A program made the position numbers and the translations under genes. A DNA stretch of 15,279 nt from Thalassiosira profunda. Taxonomy: Eukaryota; Bacillariophyta; Thalassiosirophyceae; Thalassiosirales; Thalassiosiraceae. Location of the stretch: NCBI GenBank assembly GCA_036939355.1, contig JALLAP010000254.1, positions 1 to 15,279 on the forward strand. The letters are read 5' to 3'. This document shows positions 1 to 8,775 of this stretch, piece by piece (the stretch's first letter is position 1; each line of letters opens with the position of its first letter). Under the pieces are notes generated by a model. That model had not been told where the DNA came from, ran no database searches, and was given only the letters and a program-made list of their open reading frames with translations.

Positions 1-2
1 AC

Positions 3-137
3 GAGGCTAATCTAACTCCTGGCAAACTTTACAACAGAGTGCGCTTTCTTGCAGAATGCAATCAGCAGGCGCTGGAGATTGGAGAGGAGGATGCATGTTG
101 GGAATCTTTGGGAACGCTGCTGACAAAAACTCCTTGA
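3..137 (+). CDS. C-terminal tail of an unidentified gene (partial, 5' end outside window)
   Basis: Reading from base 3 gives 44 codons without interruption, ending in TGA at 135-137. The peptide starts EANLTPGKLYNRVRFLAEC and ends ESLGTLLTKTP. Its balanced composition looks like real protein and unlike the arginine- and proline-rich shadow frames nearby. It lacks a start codon because the gene enters from the left. The family is not recognised. The stop lies 117 bp before the next start codon on the same strand, in keeping with the tight packing of the rest of the window. A possible splice acceptor (TTCTTGCAG, ending at base 53) lies inside this frame. If that acceptor were used, only the part after it would be exon, so the upstream boundary is uncertain. 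Confidence 0.55.
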   Translation, partial: EANLTPGKLYNRVRFLAECNQQALEIGEEDACWESLGTLLTKTP

Positions 138-155
138 AGGCGTCTCAGACGGCCA

Positions 156-170
156 GACGTACTTAGTCCT
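156..170 (+). promoter_or_regulatory. ACGTACTTA-type upstream element
   Basis: The word GACGTACTTAGTCC lies about 90 bp before the start codon of the LtrA-PAS gene and is followed by a C/T-rich tract. Closely related words occur upstream of other genes here (CGTACTTACC near 10485, TACGTACTTT near 14630). I read it as a core-promoter or initiator-like element. This rests only on recurrence and position. Confidence 0.35.
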
Positions 171-254
171 CCTCCCTCTCCACTTTTTCAGCACCTTTTC
201 CTCACTTCCTCGGCACACCACGACCACCAACGCCGAGCTTTCAGCAGCGGAGCC

Positions 255-3200
255 ATGTCGTTCGACCTGGAGGAGGGCCGGGACGCCGTCGGGGACCTCC
301 CCGCGGCGCCGCCGCCCGTCCGAGGGGGCGGTGGACGGCCGTCCCTCCACGGGCTCGACCGAGAGCTCTCCACCCGCGGCTTCGCGCCCTCCTCGCCGAC
401 CCGGGGACCGACGACGCCCGCTGCCGGCAACCAGCGCGGCTTTCGTCGCGGGGGCAGCAATGTCAGCGACGGCAGCCGCGATGGGAATGCGAGCAACGGC
501 AGCGCGGGGCTGCGGGCGAATTATTCGGACTATCTCAAGGCGCAACGAGCGATGCAGAGCCGGAGGAACTTGGGCGTCGGAGCGGCCAACAATCGGGCGA
601 ATCTGGCCGCGGCGATGCAGGATCGACCGGTGGAGGGCGAGGGCGGTGAGTGGCATCATACTAGGCATAGTGCAGACGGGGGTGTTATTTTTTGCAATGA
701 AGTTTGGGAGATGGAGATTAGTGCACATCTTATGTCCGTGGTTGCGATCGATGCAAAGATGACACATTGTGCAGCTGATCCTCACCCAATTCATGATGGC
801 AGGTGCTGGCAATGGCGCCACGAACGGTTCAGCTGAAGACAATGATGCAACTGGCAGTAGCAACACCGGACAGCCACCGCAGCTGAACATGACGGCGCTC
901 ACCGCCGTGGCCAAACTCCGCCGACGGGCGGCCGCCAGCAAAAGCGAACGGGAGCAGAAGATGATGCGCGTCCTGGCCACCCACGGCAAGCGCGGCTCCT
1001 GCGCCAACCTTATGGGGGAACCCGACCCGGCGACCGACTGGGACGGCATCTTCGACAAACTGGGCGAATGCGACGAGGACGGGCACTTCGAGCACGGGGG
1101 GCACGGCGACGAGCTCATACCGTGGTACGCCCCTCCGTTGCAGCGCCAGCGGTGGGGAGAGGACACGCAATTGCCGCACGTGAATTGGGGGGATCTTTTC
1201 TTCGATCTGTTTTACGTGGCAATGGCGTACAATCTCGGCGTCATGCTCGTGTCGGCCTTGAATTCGGAGGACTGGTTGCGAGGGATCATTTACTACGTGG
1301 GAGCGTTTGGGCCGCTCTGGACGACGTGGGAGGTGGACATGTTCTACTCTAGTCGATATACCGTGGTCGATTATGCGCATCGCATTTTCCAGGTGGTGCG
1401 ATATCTCTTTGTTAGCATGGCCGTCTGTCACGTCAAGCCGATGGAATTGCAGGGCGATCCCAAATCGTTGGAGACGCTGCTGTTTACAGCGGCGATCATG
1501 TGTGAGGGGATGATGGCGTTGGCTCTGAGCTTTGAGCTCTACTTTCGCGCCGAAGGAGATCGCGAGACGATAAAGAATCACACCTTCGTGAAGATCAAGT
1601 GCCAGCACACGCCCACACTGCTGGTGTACATTGCAGCCTTCACCGCTGCGGTGGTGAACTATTATCGGCCAGATGGCGAGGAGGGAGAGAGTTCCGGAGG
1701 GAAGGAACGGCTTCTGGCCTCGGCTTATGAATCGCCGAGTGCGTCCGAGCCGCTCTGGAAGCTTTCCGACCTCCCGCTAACTCTGACGGCCGTGGCTTAT
1801 TTGACGAACGCAGCAGTCACGGGGCTTCGCAAGTTATTGATCACCAGTGGGAAACACGGAGACATTCGGGATCGATACGTCCCAAACAACGTTGACTACA
1901 TCATCCATCGGTACGGAGAGTGGATCCTCCTCATGATTGGGGAGGGCATCCTGTCTTTATTAATCGTCGAGACGGTCGAGACATCGGACTACTACATCAT
2001 CACCACGTTTGGAGTTCTGACGATCATCTTCATCCAGATACTCAAGTTTGAGAGTGAGCCGTCGCATGCTGACGGGCACGCCTTGTGGAGAAGTCTTCAC
2101 AACGGCATGTGTTACAGCTACCTCATGCAGCTACTGTCGCTGGCCCTCATTACTTTTGGTGTCACGTACAAGGTCTTTCTCAAAGCCGTCTTGAAAGAGG
2201 AGCAAAAGAAAGAGACAGAAGGATACGCAGGCGAGAAAATGAGTCGCATGCTGGCATCTTCCTCATCAGTATCGGACGAAGCCTCAGCCGGCCTCTTTGC
2301 ATACTCCCTCTTTGTTGTGTTGATTTCGATGGAGCTCATGTCTCTAACACACGGAGGCATCACGCAAGCATTTGAGCATCTTGTCAAAAGAAAAGACGGC
2401 CAGCGCAACGGGTCTAGAGCTCGTGGGCTTGGGCTCGTGGTCGAGGCTGGCTTCAAAAATCTTTACTGGCCTGTGGTGATCATACTGCTATTCAAGCTCG
2501 CCATCCTGGGTTTCTGCGTGACACTGAATCTTTGGACGGCCGATCCCGCCACGTTGACGCTGTGCGGCTGCGCCATCGTTCTGTTGCTATCTGTCACGAG
2601 AATCCTCAACTACTTCTTCATTCACCAAATGGAGGCAATACAAAGGGTGACCGAAACCGTGCGAAAGGCGACAAGGGAAAAGCTAGCAGAGAGATCAAGT
2701 ATCTTCCACTGTACCCCGCGGCAATCTCTGGCAGAAAACGACGATGACGAACCCTTGACGACCAAGAGCAACCATTCCACGCGCTCGTTGCCGTCAAAGA
2801 GCAACCACTCAACAGATTCGTCCCGCGTAGAAACCAAGAGCGGTCCGAGATTGAGACGACATGAATCCGAGCAGGTTGCTGCGGACTCTGATTTGGCGGG
2901 AGGAATCAACAGCAGTTTCGATGGGATTGTTGTCGCGGATCTGAATGGAATCATCACCCAGGTCAATGACACCGCTGTTACTCTGTTTGGTGAGTTGATT
3001 GCAGTTTTATTGTCTTGCGTTGCTTGTGTCTACGAAACAACCATCTCACTCACATCGCTTTGCATTGCTTGCAGGCTACGTCAACAAGCGAGAAATGATT
3101 GGAAAGAACTTGTCGATACTTGTGGGAGGCGGGGACGGACAGCATCATGATGCGTGGGTGAAGGCCTTCAAAAGCAGAGTCACCACAAACGATAATCCGC

Positions 3201-3760
3201 AACATAAGGTGCTCGGTCGACAACGAATGCTGCACGGGAGAAAGGCAGACGGTACAGAATTCCCGTGTGTCATTGGAATCAAGATGGTCAGCAATAACAC
3301 GCGGGTTGCGGGCTATATACGAGATATGACAGGGATCAATTCATCGAATGTGAATAGGGAAAAGGCGAGGACAACCGCAAAGATGGATGCGCAGGAGGCA
3401 GTTGAAAATGCCGTCAGCGATCATTCATTTGACGCGATCGTAGCAGTCGACGGTCGCGGTCACATCCAAAGATTGAATAAGGCCGCGTTGACGGAATTCG
3501 GATACGACAAGAGCGAATTGCTTGGGAAGAATCTATCGATGCTCATTGTCGGGATCAAAGCGGAACATCTCCTGGAGGAAGAGGGAGCGCAAAAGTTAGT
3601 ACGACCAACACGGAAGGACGGGTCGGAGTTCCAAGCCATCTTGGCTGTCCGTTCCGTCCTGGCCCCGTCGCAGGTCAAAAGCGCTTCTACAGTACACGCG
3701 TGCTACATCCGCAACATCGATTCGATCCAGGGGATAAAAGCCGGGAAGACGACTGAATAG
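255..3760 (+). CDS. LtrA-like multi-pass membrane protein with two C-terminal PAS domains
   Basis: There are three exons, 255-645, 803-2989 and 3075-3760, joined in frame through GTGAGT donors and CAG acceptors to give 1087 residues. Residues 1-230 are low-complexity and probably cytosolic. A membrane core spans about 262-740. It opens with VNWGDLFFDLFYVAMA, matching the LFFDLvFV signature of the bacterial low-temperature-requirement A family (LtrA), and contains HRYGEWILLMIGEGILSLL, matching the family's second signature (R-G-x-I-x-LGE). Several more hydrophobic helices follow, then a Ser/His-rich linker with a repeated SNHST motif (about 785-802). PAS 1 covers about 832-943 and PAS 2 about 975-1077; both have the D-G-I-V, G-K-N-L-S and R-K-x-D-G-x-E-F features. 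Bacterial LtrA proteins are about 400 residues and lack PAS domains. Biochemical function is unknown for the family. PAS domains suggest sensing of a ligand, redox state or light, but no LOV-type cysteine motif is visible. The start is the first ATG after the promoter-like element. Confidence 0.88.
646..802 (+). other. Intron 1 of the LtrA-PAS gene
   Basis: This 157-nt intron has a GTGAGT donor and an ATGGCAG acceptor and interrupts a glycine codon after its first base. No in-frame stop follows from exon 1 inside it. Retention would therefore read into exon 2 in the wrong frame and stop at 836, giving a 193-residue product without any membrane domain. Confidence 0.85.
2990..3074 (+). other. 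Intron 2 of the LtrA-PAS gene, inside PAS 1
   Basis: This 85-nt intron has a GTGAGT donor and a TTGCTTGCAG acceptor and interrupts a glycine codon after its first base. Splicing joins TAVTLFG to YVNKREMIGKN, restoring a continuous PAS core. Retention would stop translation at 3150 and leave the membrane part without a complete PAS domain. Confidence 0.9.
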
Positions 3761-3771
3761 CGAGTTAGGAA

Positions 3772-5173
3772 TCATTCTTCTTTCTCCTGGCGCACTGCAT
3801 CGTACTGCAGCTCCACCTCATAGATGCTGTTGTTGAAGACGCACTCCGGTCTGTCTTTGAAATAGCATTTCTTCCAGCTCCCAGTGGTGCGCGTCGTGCC
3901 CATCCACAGCGTGCCGTCATCGCCCCACCACAGCGACGTCGGATCGAGAATCCCCGTCCAAAATCTCCTCTGTTCTGCGGCCAGCCTTACCTTCCGCGCC
4001 CTCTTGCGGATTTTGTCGTCTGTCATGTCTACTTGAAATAGGAAAGGAACGTGACGATTGCCGTCGATGGTGCGATGGCCCAAAGAAATCATCGAGGAGG
4101 ATCCGTACGGTACAAATGCAGACCCCCCTCGCCATTCGTCGATGTCGTCCTTCCCGTATTCTTGACGGACGGGAGGCTCCGGACATCCGTCGTATGCATC
4201 GTATTTGAACCACGCCAACTCTGGAGACAAGCGGTGGATGACGTACAATTGCTCCCGGTAAACAAGCGGCACCCAGTTCTTGCCTCGGCTAGAAAGAAAA
4301 GAAGATGAGCATGTGAGATATGCAGTTGTTGGAAATCACGAAGCACGAGACCACTCACTATCCGCGAATGCAATGGCTCAACAAACGCTTCTCGCCCGTC
4401 ATCAGGTTGAACAGAAAGGTCTCGTGGTCCTTCCCATGATGCCTCCACGCCAACGCGTAGGCGCTATTGTTCCACCAAAAACCTCGCGGGTCGCTCAGGC
4501 CGCTGTTTGCTTCGTCCCAGGTCAGATCGCCCAGCTCTCTCCGCGTGGCTTCGATTCGCTCGAACGCAGGCGAGAGCTGCATCGTTTCGATGCTCTGTGC
4601 CCTTCCCGAACCTAGCGTCTCGTCTTTCGTGGTTCTCTTGCACACCACTTGATACCCCTGGTTGTCGGGCAAGGGTACGAAGGAGTGAAACGTCTCCAAT
4701 ACTGGCTCTCCGTTGAAGGTGGCAAAGGTGTGGTTTGCTCGAATAGCAAACGAGGACGGCAGTGCGCGACTTTCCGGGTCTCGTTGCTCGACAATGCGCG
4801 ACCGCACAGTCTGCGTGCGCTTTCTCCCATTGCTTCCTCGGTGTGCCTCAGCGAGGGAGCTAGCGTATCCCCGCAGAGAATGCACAACGCCCGAGGACCG
4901 ACGGCCGAGCAGCGAGCACCCCGCGAGGACCAGCAGGCGCCACACGAGTTCTGCCTTTCCGGCATAAAAACGCTTCTTGCCGATCCTTGGGTCGCCGAGG
5001 AGAGATCCGCAGTCATCCTCGCGTTGGGCTTTGGCCTCGCCCTCGTCGGCGAATCCACGGGACTCCGATTCAACGTCGCGCTGCTGCTGACGATGGGGGG
5101 TTGATGGCTCGGGCGCTCGGCGATGCCTCGGCGAGGCTTTGGCGGGCCAGCCGTTCATCAGATGTGCGCTCAT
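3772..5173 (-). CDS. Membrane-anchored beta-propeller / glycosidase-like protein
   Basis: Two exons, 5173-4359 and 4288-3772, join in frame at a tyrosine codon to give 443 residues. A charged N-terminus of about 72 residues is followed by one hydrophobic segment (AELVWRLLVLAGCSLLG, about 74-90), suggesting a type II anchor with a lumenal catalytic part. NHT, NNS and NNS sequons in the C-terminal part fit lumenal glycosylation. Features such as SDPRGFWWNNSAYALAW, RGKNWVPLVYREQLYVIHRLSP and RGGSAFVPYGSSSMISLGHR resemble the (E)DPR and (E)KNW-x-P signatures of five-bladed beta-propeller glycosidase or glycosyltransferase-related proteins. That would point to glycan processing in the Golgi or ER. 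The family call is from memory of motifs and is tentative. An in-frame GTG at 5185 lies 12 bp upstream, but 5173 is the first ATG after an in-frame stop at 5237-5239. The gene is convergent with the LtrA-PAS gene. Confidence 0.8.
4289..4358 (-). other. Intron of the glycosidase-like gene
   Basis: This 70-nt intron reads GTGAGTGGTC at the donor and TTTCTTTCTAG after a pyrimidine-rich tract at the acceptor. Removing it joins CIRG to YRGKNWVP and links two long open frames that are otherwise closed by a TAG overlapping the donor. Confidence 0.88.
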
Positions 5174-5390
5174 CTTCCCGATCACGTGGCTTCCCCAATG
5201 GAATGGTCTCCTACCTCCGATGGGTCGAGAGGATGGTCAACTTGCTTCGTCGTTCGTCGTTAGCGTGTTGCTTCTGGAGCGTGTTGCTGTGTTCGCCGTT
5301 CGCAAGCGCCCCCGGGGGTGGCAACTTTTCAGCTCGACGAAAGGCGAGAGTAGAGAGAGGAAAGAGCCCGAAGAAAATGCTCTGTGCCCT

Positions 5391-5418
5391 ACTTACGTAC
5401 ACTTATCTAGGTACATAT
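5391..5418 (-). promoter_or_regulatory. TACGTA plus TACCTAGAT upstream element
   Basis: On the minus strand this reads ATGTACCTAGATAAGTG followed by TACGTAAGT. The 9-mer TACCTAGAT (5405-5413) also occurs exactly at 14654-14662, upstream of the last gene, where it likewise sits close to a TACGTA. This suggests a shared promoter element rather than chance. Function is inferred. Confidence 0.4.
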
Positions 5419-5425
5419 GTAGAGG

Positions 5426-5477
5426 TCACCACCTCACCCTCACCTCACACCTCACCCTCACACCTCACCACCACACA
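5426..5477. repeat. Imperfect CACCTCAC(C/A)CT microsatellite-like repeat
   Basis: The plus strand is a run of CACCTCACCCT and CACCTCACAC units, almost free of G. On the minus strand it is a G-rich, T-spaced tract in the promoter or 5' side of the glycosidase-like gene. It could be a slippage-prone simple repeat or a purine-tract promoter element. Confidence 0.7.
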
Positions 5478-5643
5478 GCTTTTGAGCTCAACAATCTTGC
5501 CAGCACAACGGGCAGAGGGGGGTGGGTGCAGTCGCCTTTTACAACAAGCAAGGGAATGACGTCCAACAAGTGTTAAGCACATTAATTCTGCATGTTATGA
5601 ATTCCCAACTCTTCCCCTGCACCTTGTTTGCAAGGCTCTCCTT

Positions 5644-8380
5644 TCACGTCTCATTGGCAAGCTTTCTTCCACCTTTCCGAACAACCGATTTGAGCAACTT
5701 CCTCAGAAGAGTCTGTTGCCTTTTCCACGTCTTCTGCGCATCTCCGGTCAACTTCAGCGACTCCCCGTCCAGCTCTGTCAAAACCTCCCTTTTCACGGTG
5801 GGCACAAGCTTTGACCACCCCGTCACGAGTTGATGCCAGCCAACCCTCAGAGCCTTTGCAAGAGCGAGCGCAACTCTCTGCCATCCAGCCTTTGCTCTCC
5901 TCGCCAGCACCTGCAGTGTGGCTTCTCTGTGGACAGGTGACGCTGGGACCTCCCTTCTCCTCCTCTCCTTTGGTTCCGTTGTTGCAACAGCCAAGGTACT
6001 GTCAGCGGTGGTCTTCGAGTGGTTGGGGCCTTCTCTCTTGGTCTCTTTCGCAACAGCAGCCTTCTTCTTCTCTACAGCCCCAGTTTTGTCCTGCACCACC
6101 CTCGCAGGTTTATCATCGCACGTCGAATCGGATTTGGTGGCAATGTCAGAGACGTTCTCCAGCAACAGCCGCGCCACGCTGCCCTTTGTCACCGAGTCAT
6201 CTGCAAGTTGCTGATGTGAGGGAGACGGCGCCACCGGCCGCCGGCCGAGGTAACTCCGGGCCAACGCCACCACCACCGACAGAACCACAACGGCCACACC
6301 CCGCGCTATCATTCGCCGCTTCTTGCGCAACTTCCTCGCCTCGGCCCGTCCATCGGGGCCCGTTCCCGAGGCAATCACTGCCCGAATGGGGGGCTCCTCG
6401 AGGAGCGGCTGGAGCGGATCAGTACTGGCAGCGGCGTCCGCGAGGCTCTGCTGCTTGAGCCGAAGCTTTCGTTGGTGGCGATTCAACTTGGAGCCGCTCT
6501 CCACCCGCATCCGCTGCCGGAGGACCCAGTCCGAGTCGGCCTGGGACGCGAGGCCCCACGACGGGGGAGGTTGGAGGAGTGCGATCGAGGACGATTGGGC
6601 CATGAGCGGCTGGAGGGTGATTTCGTCGTGGTAGCGCCTGGCCAGGTTGACGAGGTTTCGCGGTGGGATTTTGTGCCTGCAGACGAGAAGCAATTATTGT
6701 GAGCAACGGGCAGAGCATGAGACACGCCACCTCCCAATCCATTGATCGCCACTCACATCAAGGAGAGGGACAAATCGATCAGCTCCTGGAACGGCACCCT
6801 CGGCCGGCCCCCGCCAACCTGCGGGACGCCGATCAAACTCCCGTCGTCCTCGACGCTCTGATCCTGCAGGCTGGGATCGTAGCTCTGCTCGTCGTCCTCC
6901 CCCGTCACGTACCCGCTGCTCCCCGCCGCGTCCCCCGGGAGGTACTTCCACCCCACGTTGCTGCTGTTCTTCGGCAGGTCCGCCAGCGCGTTGTGCACGC
7001 AGGCAAAGTCGCAGTCGGTGTTCAGGATCTCGATCCGGTTCAGCGGGTGGATCATCATGGCCACGCTCATGTACACGGCCATCAAGGGGTGGCTGACGAG
7101 GAAGAAGTCGTATAGCCGCTTCACCACGGCCGTGTCCCGGACGTCGTGGCCGAACCAGGTGATGACCCACGAGAGGCAGAAGTACGGTTCCATCTCGCAG
7201 TCCGCTAAGTGGGAGTGGATTTGGGGGTCGAAGGCCGCCGCGAGGGGCATGACAATCAACTTCAAGGCCGTCTGGAGCTGGTGGAAGTTGGCCCGCATGG
7301 CGTCCCGGAGGTGGGAGCGGGCGAGCTTTTGGAGGACCTGGCAGGCGAGGGTGAGGCCCATGGAGGAGGCCACTTCGTCGATCGGAATGAGATCGACATC
7401 GCTCTCGATTTCGTCCGCGACATCGCTGGCGACGGTGGGCAGGGGAGCGGTCGGGAGCGACGCCCCGCCCAGCGCCGAGAGGACGATGCTGGCCACGTCG
7501 TGAAATCCCTGGTAGTACCGCAGCCGATCCTCGTCCGAGCCATTCTTATCGACGTCGCCCCCCACGTAGACATAGCTGTCGTCGCTCCCCTCCTCCTCGG
7601 CACATTCGTTCCCACCCTGCTCGTTGTAGCTCATCACCAGCGTCAAATCCAGGTAGTCCCCCAGTCGCCGCTGCTTCTTCTTCAGCAGCTGCGCGATCCG
7701 TTTGCGATGCTTGTTCTTCATCTGAAAGTTCCGCGAGCGCTGGTTGCCCGTCAACAGATGCCACGTGACCCGAGAAACGTCCCGCTCGATCTGCTCGTGG
7801 TCCAACGAGTGGGGCACCGCCGACCGGTTGCTGTTGGTGTCGTCGTCGCCGTGGCGGGGCGATTCGATCATGTGGCGGGGCGAATCGAGGCCGTCGCCCC
7901 CGTTGTGGACGCCCACGAGCTTGGGCCACGCCAGCTTCCGGAGCGAGTCTGCAGAGAGACAGAGAGGATAGGAGTGGTCAGCAAAGAGAATAGGAGCAAG
8001 CGTTGCAATTCAACCCTCCGTTGCACGCCACCAACGACACCTCTCGCTCTGCTCCACCTCCTCTAGTGCACACCCAGCCAGTTTTGTGAGGTGCACCCTC
8101 CCTCTGCCCAACCACGCGACCACTGACAAAACATCACAGCACCTCCTCCACAGACCTAACGACATCTCTCCTCATTTGCAACTCTCCATAACCCCTTCCA
8201 CCAGCAAAACAATATTGGCGCGCACATGATGTGCAAAAAATAATAAGTTGACTCACCGTTGACCAATCCCCCCTCCGTCGAGGCCAATTCCCGCAGCCGC
8301 CACAAGTCCACCGTGGGCTCGGACAATATCCTCCGGATCTCCTCGGCCTTGTCGGCCAGAGTGGGGGACGGCGAGGCCAT
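5644..8380 (-). CDS. Rab GTPase-activating protein, TBC1D20/Gyp8 type
   Basis: Three exons, 8380-8257, 7948-6757 and 6676-5644, join in frame to give 782 residues. The N-terminus reads LRELASTEGGLVND-SLRKLAWPKL, closely following the start of the TBC domain in TBC1D20. The IxxDxxR arginine finger is IERDVSR (R101) and the glutamine finger is YYQGF (Q188); both catalytic residues are present. Further TBC1D20-like blocks are SHLRDAM, LSWVITWFGHDV, VVKRLYDFFLVSHPLM and DCDFACVH. Known members stimulate GTP hydrolysis by Rab1/Rab2-class GTPases at the ER and early Golgi. Two things differ. About 50 extra residues, acidic, lie between the two fingers (near residues 150-180). The single hydrophobic segment (about 565-582, GVAVVVLSVVVALA) is followed by a basic tail of about 200 residues, whereas the human protein is about 400 residues long and ends near its membrane segment. 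The start is the first ATG in frame with this conserved N-terminus. Confidence 0.92.
6677..6756 (-). other. Intron 2 of the TBC gene
   Basis: This 80-nt intron has a GTGAGT donor and a CGTCTGCAG acceptor. It interrupts a methionine codon after its second base and joins ELIDLSLSL-M to HKIPPRNLVNLARRY, which restores the end of the TBC domain. Confidence 0.88.
7949..8256 (-). other. Intron 1 of the TBC gene
   Basis: At 308 nt this is the longest intron in the window, with a GTGAGT donor and a CTCTCTGCAG acceptor after a CT-rich tract. It interrupts an aspartate codon after its first base. Splicing joins TEGGLVN to DSLRKLAWPKL, exactly as expected for the TBC1D20 family. I see no nested gene or RNA in it. 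Confidence 0.9.
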
Positions 8381-8582
8381 GGTTTTGTATTTCCCCTGCC
8401 GATTGGTGCAACGACTTGATGGCCGTTGGTTCCCGCGTCAGTGAGGTCGAAGCTCGGTCGATTTTGACACCGCGGTCGGACGCACTGGCTCGAGCGGGCG
8501 GAGGGAGACGCCGTCGACGGCGGAAGGGGCGGGGCGGCGAGGGCCTGGGCGTGCGGTAGTAGGAGGACGCCAGGACGCCGTG

Positions 8583-8598
8583 CCAACGAACTCGTTGG
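8583..8598. repeat. Inverted repeat CCAACGA-AC-TCGTTGG
   Basis: Two perfect 7-bp arms are separated by the dinucleotide AC, about 200 bp upstream of the TBC start codon. It could be a dimeric transcription-factor site or a small hairpin in the 5' UTR. Confidence 0.5.
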
Positions 8599-8641
8599 TT
8601 TGCTCATTTTGGTGACGCAAGCAACGAACGGCGGTCACGCG

Positions 8642-8661
8642 GTCACGTGAACTCACGTGAC
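8642..8661. promoter_or_regulatory. Nested G-box palindrome upstream of the TBC gene
   Basis: The sequence is GTCACGTGA-AC-TCACGTGAC, a perfect inverted repeat with 9-bp arms. Each arm itself contains the CACGTG palindrome, the core of bHLH and bZIP (G-box/E-box) binding sites. It lies about 260 bp upstream of the TBC start codon and about 115 bp past the stop of the neighbouring surface-protein gene. The likely role is a paired transcription-factor site. The role is inferred; the palindrome is seen. Confidence 0.6.
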
Positions 8662-8758
8662 AGAAACGATTCCTCCGAGCACAAGCTACACAAGTCGAGC
8701 TCCGGGGTGGCTTGCAACAACAACAGAGAAAGCCACACCATGCAATCTTATTTGTTCA

Positions 8759-8764
8759 TTTATT
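8759..8764 (-). terminator. AATAAA-type polyadenylation signal of the surface-protein gene
   Basis: On the minus strand AATAAA begins 12 bases past the TAA stop of the surface-protein gene, in a locally AT-rich stretch that contrasts with the GC-rich coding sequence. The position is very close to the stop, so the 3' UTR would be short. Confidence 0.45.
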
Positions 8765-8775
8765 ATCTCCGATAC

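Larger units (their letters stand above)
5174..5643 (-). promoter_or_regulatory. Intergenic region: 5' region of the glycosidase-like gene and 3' region of the TBC gene
   Basis: This stretch of 470 bp without a gene separates two minus-strand genes. It holds a TACGTA/TACCTAGAT element at 5391-5418, about 220 bp upstream of the glycosidase-like start codon, and a CACCTCAC-type repeat at 5426-5477. The part nearest the TBC stop (about 5545-5640) is less GC-rich and is the likely TBC 3' UTR. I see no canonical AATAAA in it. The plus-strand open frames across the region look like chance frames. Confidence 0.5.

Noticed and set aside
12..1166. 384-codon minus-strand open frame over the start of the LtrA-PAS gene
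   Set aside because: It spans an intergenic region, two exons and an intron of a well-supported gene, and its composition is low-complexity. No promoter or family support.
7209..8066. 285-codon plus-strand open frame opposite the TBC gene
   Set aside because: It runs through conserved TBC exon 2 and into intron 1. Composition is that of an antisense shadow.
8134..8607. 157-codon minus-strand open frame starting at ATG 8607 and overlapping TBC exon 1 in another frame
   Set aside because: It reads through the TBC donor site and is Pro/Arg/Ser-rich. It could act as an upstream overlapping ORF if transcription starts above 8607, but nothing supports a product.
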